Shown: positions 58,918 to 64,000 of the stretch, in pieces
Numbering within the stretch: the stretch's first letter is position 1
Layout: each line of letters begins with the position of its first letter
Source of the DNA: Liolophura sinensis
Lineage: Eukaryota; Mollusca; Polyplacophora; Chitonida; Chitonidae
DNA: 64,000 nucleotides
Reading direction: 5' to 3'
NCBI RefSeq assembly: GCF_032854445.1
Contig: NC_088302.1
Location: 39,252,191 to 39,316,190, forward strand
The notes under the pieces: generated by a model
What the model was told of the DNA's origin: nothing
The model's input: the letters and a program-made list of their open reading frames with translations, nothing else
Databases searched by the model: none
Position numbers and translations under genes: made by a program

Positions 58918-60042
58918 CAGTAAGTGGGCATAAGTATTCGTCACTTCCATAACGTTGCAGCATTGCGTTTCGCGAAGTGTTTATGTTCAGCTCTATTTAA
59001 AGACATAGAATTATGTCAAACCTTTTATATGAAATAGACTTTAAGTTGTCATAAATACATTCAAGACGTCATATCGTCGTCTGCTCTTGGGGTTTCTTCG
59101 TAAACACTGTTTGACAACATGGGTTGGAAAGGCACACCTGAATGTGGGGGAGAAAGAAATGATTATGAAAGCAACATTTCATACTCCATGAAAATCAGAG
59201 ATCGCACTTGTTTGGGATTCCCAGAACGACAATTACCAGCATTTTAAGTCAATATCTAGCAGAGGGTAACGTTGAAAACAAGCCACGAATCGGGAGGAAA
59301 AAATGTTCACAGTAAGAGATCACACATCTCTTATTCGACTTGTGAAATGTAACAGAAGATTCAGTTTGACAGATGTGACTAACAAGCTAAGTGCATGAGG
59401 GAAAGGGTCGTCAATTTTGTCAGAAAACTGTGTCAAGAAAATTACAACAAGCGGGGTATAAAAGTTGCAAAGAAGAAAATCGCGGTTCCTGAGGTGAACA
59501 GTCCACATCTTGTCTGACCGCCTCAGAGGAAGGTAACTTTAATGGTCTGGGCTGTGTCTGTTATAATGGTGTTGGAACATTAGTGGCGGTAGATGGCAAC
59601 ATATATGGTCAGAAATATAGTGATATAATTGATAATAATTTATTGATAATAGAACTTGCGTAGTCCGTAAATTTATGGAAGAAAATGAAATAAAAATTAC
59701 GGAATGGCCAGCACAATCCCCCGATCAAAATATCATCCAAAATGTTTGGCTTAGACAGAAACGAGACCTTCAAGCACCGGTTACAGACATCGTTGATCGA
59801 GACCAGCTGTTCGATGAAATCTACCGCCTGAGGCAAAACACACCTTTTGAGCAAGTCAGAAATTTATTTTCAAGTATCACAGGTAGAATTCAGGAAGTGA
59901 TACGCATGAAAGGCAATCTCACAAAATACTGAGTTAAGACATATCCTCTTTTACCTTGAAACCACTATTGAAGCTACTGATAAAAATGCCACCCAGCGTG
60001 ACGGCATGTTGGAAGTGACGAATACGTACGTCTATTAACTGT
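58918..60042 (+). mobile_element. Degenerate Tc1/mariner element with TIRs and TA target duplication
   Basis: The element begins CAGTAAGTGGGCATAAG and ends with the inverted ...GTCTATTAACTG, flanked by TA at 58916-58917 and 60043-60044. Both TIRs share GTATTCGTCACTTCCA. Inside is a transposase remnant in several frames: TSLIRLVKCNRRFSLTDV (N-terminal DNA-binding part), a VMVWAVSVIMV-like catalytic-core strand, and EWPAQSPDQNIIQNVW (the SPDxNxIE region, here IQ). Stops, frameshifts and loss of the DNAP-H segment between them make it non-autonomous. Confidence 0.88.
59675..59932 (+). pseudogene. Tc1-like transposase C-terminal fragment
   Basis: An 85-residue open stretch, FMEENEIKITEWPAQSPDQN..., ending NLTKY and a stop. 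It matches the C-terminal third of Tc1-family transposases. The acidic residue of the usual NPIE context is altered (NIIQ). Upstream catalytic parts are frameshifted, so no active enzyme can be made from it. Confidence 0.85.
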
Positions 60043-60119
60043 AGATGCCCAATATTATTATAGCCTACAGTTAGACCTTATATGTATGCAAACGCAGCAA
60101 GGGAATTAATTACATGTGT

Positions 60120-60205
60120 TTATTATTATCATTATGATCATTATTATTATTGTTGTTGTTGTTTTGTTGTTATCATTACTATTATTATTACCATTATTAT
60201 ATGTT
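60120..60205. repeat. ATT/GTT microsatellite
   Basis: Imperfect (TTA)n/(GTT)n tract just downstream of the Tc1 remnant. Confidence 0.85.
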
Positions 60206-60704
60206 GTGTTTAATACCTTATACGGAGGCTGTGTTTAATACTCTATATGACGCTCTAGTAACAAACTATGCATATTATATGATTATGCATGATCAGAACA
60301 ATAGGCCTCGATCCACATGCAGGTACTTAGGCCTACAGGTGAATTTAGCGTCTATATACATGTAATCTATATATTTACCTGACATTGTAGGCGTATAGCA
60401 TTTGTACCTGCATGTACAAGTATCGGCTTACATGACAAGAATGTACATCATGTGAATATTTTATTTGGAAATGCTCAGGTGGACTTCAGATATTTTGAAC
60501 GACCGGCATGCGCAGAGATACTTGTACCAGCAAGTTTTTCTTTTTGTTTCTTTTACCGCCAGATGGCGCGCAAGGCCATTCTACACAGTGGTAACCTGGG
60601 GCCGGAGACTGTCAAATATCAGTGAATTCTTTTATATCTGGCGGCTGTTATTTAGATGCACATTCCATTCCCCGAAATAGGTCAACGCAATTAAGTGGCA
60701 AAGT

Positions 60705-60867
60705 GATTCTATTGGCTGATACGGGTGATTGACATTGCAGCTGAAATACACACTGATGTGACGTCACGAATAGCATCGTATGCTAATGAAGGGAGAATTT
60801 GCTCAGAAGCATAATGGCGAAGTGAACGGAGCAATCCTGTGGAAAATGTACCGAGATAGATGACACG
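60705..60867 (+). promoter_or_regulatory. Candidate KIBRA promoter/5' leader: CCAAT box, CRE, uORFs
   Basis: ATTGG (inverted CCAAT, in CTATTGGCTG) at 60711-60715 and a full palindromic CRE TGACGTCA at 60759-60766 lie about 155 and 105 bp before the ATG. No TATA box is obvious. Two short uORFs directly precede the start: 60814-60825 (MAK*) and 60846-60863 (MYRDR*). A longer one (60786-60863) is in frame with the second. Motif spacing suits a promoter, but the transcription start cannot be seen. Confidence 0.5.
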
Positions 60868-60995
60868 ATGCCCAGAAAACGAAATGGGGAACTTCCCCTA
60901 CCAAATGGATGGGAAGAGTGTCGCGATTTCGATGGAAAGGTGTTTTACATTGACCACAACAGCCGACAAACGTCGTGGATAGATCCCCGCGACAG
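60868..60995 (+). CDS. KIBRA: KIBRA/WWC homologue, first coding exon (first WW domain)
   Basis: ATG at 60868; donor AG|GTACGT after 60995; 42 full codons, phase 2. It reads [20 protein letters not shown], then [20 protein letters not shown] and RDR. Trp15 and Trp37 are the two WW-domain tryptophans, with YIDH between them. The [29 protein letters not shown] pattern matches the N-terminal WW domain of KIBRA/WWC proteins, including the start position. KIBRA is a cytoplasmic scaffold that acts with Merlin and Expanded upstream of Hippo/LATS; its WW domains bind PPxY ligands. The second WW domain, C2 domain and the rest were not found before position 64000, so intron 1 exceeds 3 kb. Confidence 0.92.
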
Positions 60996-63900
60996 GTACG
61001 TAGGTTGCCGATCGTTGTTAATACAGATCTAAACCGTCTTTCGTGTAATTCACAGAAACACTTCTTCAAGTTTCTCGGGACTTTCAGACATAAAATACCT
61101 GTGCCGATTGTGCATCTAGGATGTCCGATCTCGTAGCTGTGTAGTCACGAGTAGAATTACTCCTTGTTTCATTGAAAGTTATATCTTTGTCTTTGTTTTT
61201 GCGAAATGGGACTCCCGACTGCTTAGCCCGGCCCCGCAAACTCGTTCACTGTGTAGTGTGGAGGGGGAACTCGACGGGTCGACCGGTGACTCCCCTGGCC
61301 TTAGAGGCCGACCTCCTAAGGGGCGAATGGGTCGGCACTTCCCTACTCTACTCCACTCTTTGTAGATCTACATGTTAAGTTTCCATACATCCTTTGTAGT
61401 TGTACCGTTATGCAGTTTAGCTAAAAATGTAGCATGTATATTTACATACATGTCTACAGTTGTGTGCACGTGAAATGCAGGATGCATGGTTTATGTTGTA
61501 ATATTGGTATTTATTAAATTTAAAAAGCTTTGTCAATTCAACTGATTTCGCTCTCAAAATCCACAGAGTAAGTGACTGTGTATATAAAGAGTTAGTTATA
61601 TACATGTAAATTACATTTATACGTGTAAATTAAAGTTTACATTGTTATGAAAGTTTGCATTGCGTACAGGTATTAAACTGTGCACAGTAAGTTTAATCAT
61701 TTGAATCACAATATATATCCAGGGTGCAATAAATGATAAGTAACGAAAACACATAATAGGCCTACATGCACACACGTTTGAATATACTGTACATTAACCT
61801 AAATTTGGAGTCTCGGTACTTTATTGATGAGAACATGTGTTACAGTGTACTGGTAACTAATATGTTTCAGTTTACATGTACATCAGTGTTTTTAAGAAGG
61901 ACATTTCTAATAACCGTGATTGTCCTCATACCTTTAGCTGATTACCTGCTTTAAAGTGTCTACCCTCTTCTCCAACTCACAATAAAAACTGTGCATGTTG
62001 TCCCACAATACTGACATTCTGTTAGAAGATGACATGTTTTATTCTCTCTTCCCTCCCCGCTCAACACCACACTGCGATTCTGTTGTATTATGACTGTTCA
62101 GGTTTCTACCTGAGAAGATGGCAGAGTTTTGATTAACCTTGTCTTGTGTGATAGTTTAAATGTGACATGTATGAAGTTCTTGTGAGATCTAACTATTGTG
62201 TGACGCTGACAGTTTGGGAACATGTGCCTGAGTACTTCACGCTATCATTGAGCTAAGCTGTGGACAGTCTTGTTTAGTGGGTACATGTATGCCTGCCATG
62301 TAGGGCCCATTTTAAAACAGCATCAACAGAGAGGATGTTAAAACATTGAGGTGTACCCAGAAGCCAAGCAGTTGGCACGACTTATAGTTTAGTCTACACC
62401 AGAAACAAGCAGGGTAACCATCCCTAGCATGCCCCTGTGAAGTCCGGCTATTTAAGGAATGTTGATGACATTAGTTTAGTTAGGGATCCAAGCCTGAGTT
62501 CTCAACTACATCTTTATAGGATCGTACGAGACCTAGTCAGCAACTTCCCTGCTCGCCAAGCACGCGCCAGTTTCGCGTCAATATAACATTGTTTGTTTCA
62601 GCTCTATCTGTGTGTGTGTGTTGACTTTTTGTCTAACATTCATTGTACAGCTTTCATGTGTCTGTTAAGTCCATGCTGTGACATAAACATGTACAAGTAC
62701 AATCTCCAGGTGAACTGATTGTGTTTTGGGTGGTTCGGATAATGGCTAGATTTTATGACATTATCTTTTATGTTCCATAGCAGTTTCCCTTGATATCGAA
62801 GTTTTGCCTATTCTATGGTCTGGGCAAGCCTTAATATGGATTTCTGTGTAACACAGCTGACAGATCCTGTGCCTTTTCTTTTTCCCCTTCCTTGTCAACT
62901 AGAGGTCAACAATGTATGGAAGTTGTGAGGTAAATATTATCATTTGGGCAGGCAAACATGCTCAGTGCTGCCTGTATCCTGCGGGCCGTAAACAGGGATG
63001 GATTCTACCTTGTGGACCCACTTGGCCCAGAGGGGTGGGGCAACCTGGGCTTGTGTTAGAGATCTCTTGTCCTGTCTGGGTTAGCTCCTAAGGGAGTTGA
63101 CCAGACAGCTATGCAGAAAACCCCACTGGGTGGTTGGGATTTCAAAGAACAACTTCCACACTACTTTACATTTTATCGTAGAATTAGTTTAAGACTACTA
63201 CTAAATCTACATGTACAAACGTAATGATTGGTATGGCTGCTGTGCCGTATGTGGAATAGCTTGACATATTTTTGTTAGTGTCATTATTTGTTTACTGTAG
63301 TTTATAATTAAAAATTTGGTGGTCAGTGATATTTAAAGATACCTGAATGCATGTACTGCCATTTCCAAAGATATGCAGTAATGTGATTTGAGCATTGCTA
63401 TGGCCATATTCATCAAATATCTGACCTAGATGTTTATTTTTCTGACACAGGGCAGGAATGCACTTCCTTGTTTGGGTAATAATCCACCTCTGTTTAGGCA
63501 TTATTATGTCTACCCATATCCCAATTAATAAACTGGCAACTAGGCAGTAATGTGGTGTGGACTTTCCATGTTATGAATTGATATTACACTGGATTGCAAA
63601 CAGTGGTTTACCCCTATTGTTTAACATGTATTGAAACATTGGAATTTTAAACATTCAGTTCAAGTTAAACATACTTTAAAAACATAATTTTCAAATAAAC
63701 AGAAACATCTGGTATTGGGTTATTGAGTGAACAAGCTCTACATATTACATGTTTGTAACATCATGGACTTGTAATGACATAGACCTTTAGTAAGAGGCCA
63801 CCTGTTGATTGTAACCACATGGTGTACTTTGTAACAGTTTGTCGATTGTTCCTAGAATGTAGTTTGCTATAGTTATGTGTGTGTTTACAAAATCACAGCA

Positions 63901-64000
63901 CAAATTCCCGTCTCGGATCTGATAGGTTGGAATTGTCTTGGATGAGTGCTGCCAGAAGAAGAATGAAAGAGAATCTCTGTTAATATGTTGGTATGATCTT
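60996..64000 (+). other. Start of KIBRA intron 1, no exon recognised
   Basis: Begins GTACGTAGG. No second WW-domain exon was recognised. A GC-richer block at 61200-61370 contains GGGAACTCGACGGGTCGACC and another lies at 62940-63120; neither has a recognisable protein. Otherwise AT-rich intron-like sequence. Confidence 0.6.

Overview
This is eukaryotic nuclear DNA, AT-rich, with short phase-consistent exons in long introns. At least 20 copies or fragments of a tRNA-derived SINE occur; its 3' tail reads like GTACGGCGTAAAACACC followed by an (AAAT)n-type run. I know this tail from mollusc genomes, so I infer a mollusc (bivalve or gastropod). No prokaryotic, plasmid or phage signal was seen.

Three genes are supported. 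(1) Plus strand, 7506-18952: 12 exons with matching splice phases encode about 624 residues of an SLC6 Na+/Cl--dependent transporter, closest in recalled motifs to taurine/creatine/GABA-type carriers. TM2-TM12 and the C-terminal tail are present. The exon(s) for the N-terminus and TM1 were not found and probably lie upstream of the window. (2) Minus strand, 31696-26247: five exons join without a frame break into a 586-residue secreted serine beta-lactamase-like/penicillin-binding-protein-like protein (gigasin-6/LACTB type) with SxxK, YxN and HSG motifs. (3) Plus strand, 60868-60995: the first coding exon of a KIBRA/WWC homologue (Hippo pathway), carrying the first WW domain. It has a plausible promoter and short upstream ORFs, and its remaining exons lie beyond the window.

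Layout: 1-7.5 kb holds repeats (38-bp and 31-bp minisatellites, a second SINE family). 7.5-19 kb is the transporter. 19-26.2 kb is non-coding with 32-bp and 59-bp minisatellites. 26.2-31.7 kb is the serine hydrolase gene. 31.7-60.7 kb is about 29 kb without a recognisable gene, holding a 44-bp minisatellite, a ~33-bp minisatellite, a long foldback repeat, a hAT-like MITE with an 8-bp target duplication, a TIR-type MITE, many SINE copies and a dead Tc1/mariner element. 60.7-64 kb is the KIBRA promoter, exon 1 and start of intron 1.

The most unusual signal is inside the transporter gene. Three tandem arrays with 46-51 bp periods appear to have grown from exon edges. One multiplies the exon end plus its GTAAGT donor eleven-fold at exact 46-bp spacing. 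One lies in register with the acceptor edge of the TM8/TM9 exon. One triplicates the acceptor edge of the TM3 exon. They create ladders of decoy splice sites immediately next to the real ones.
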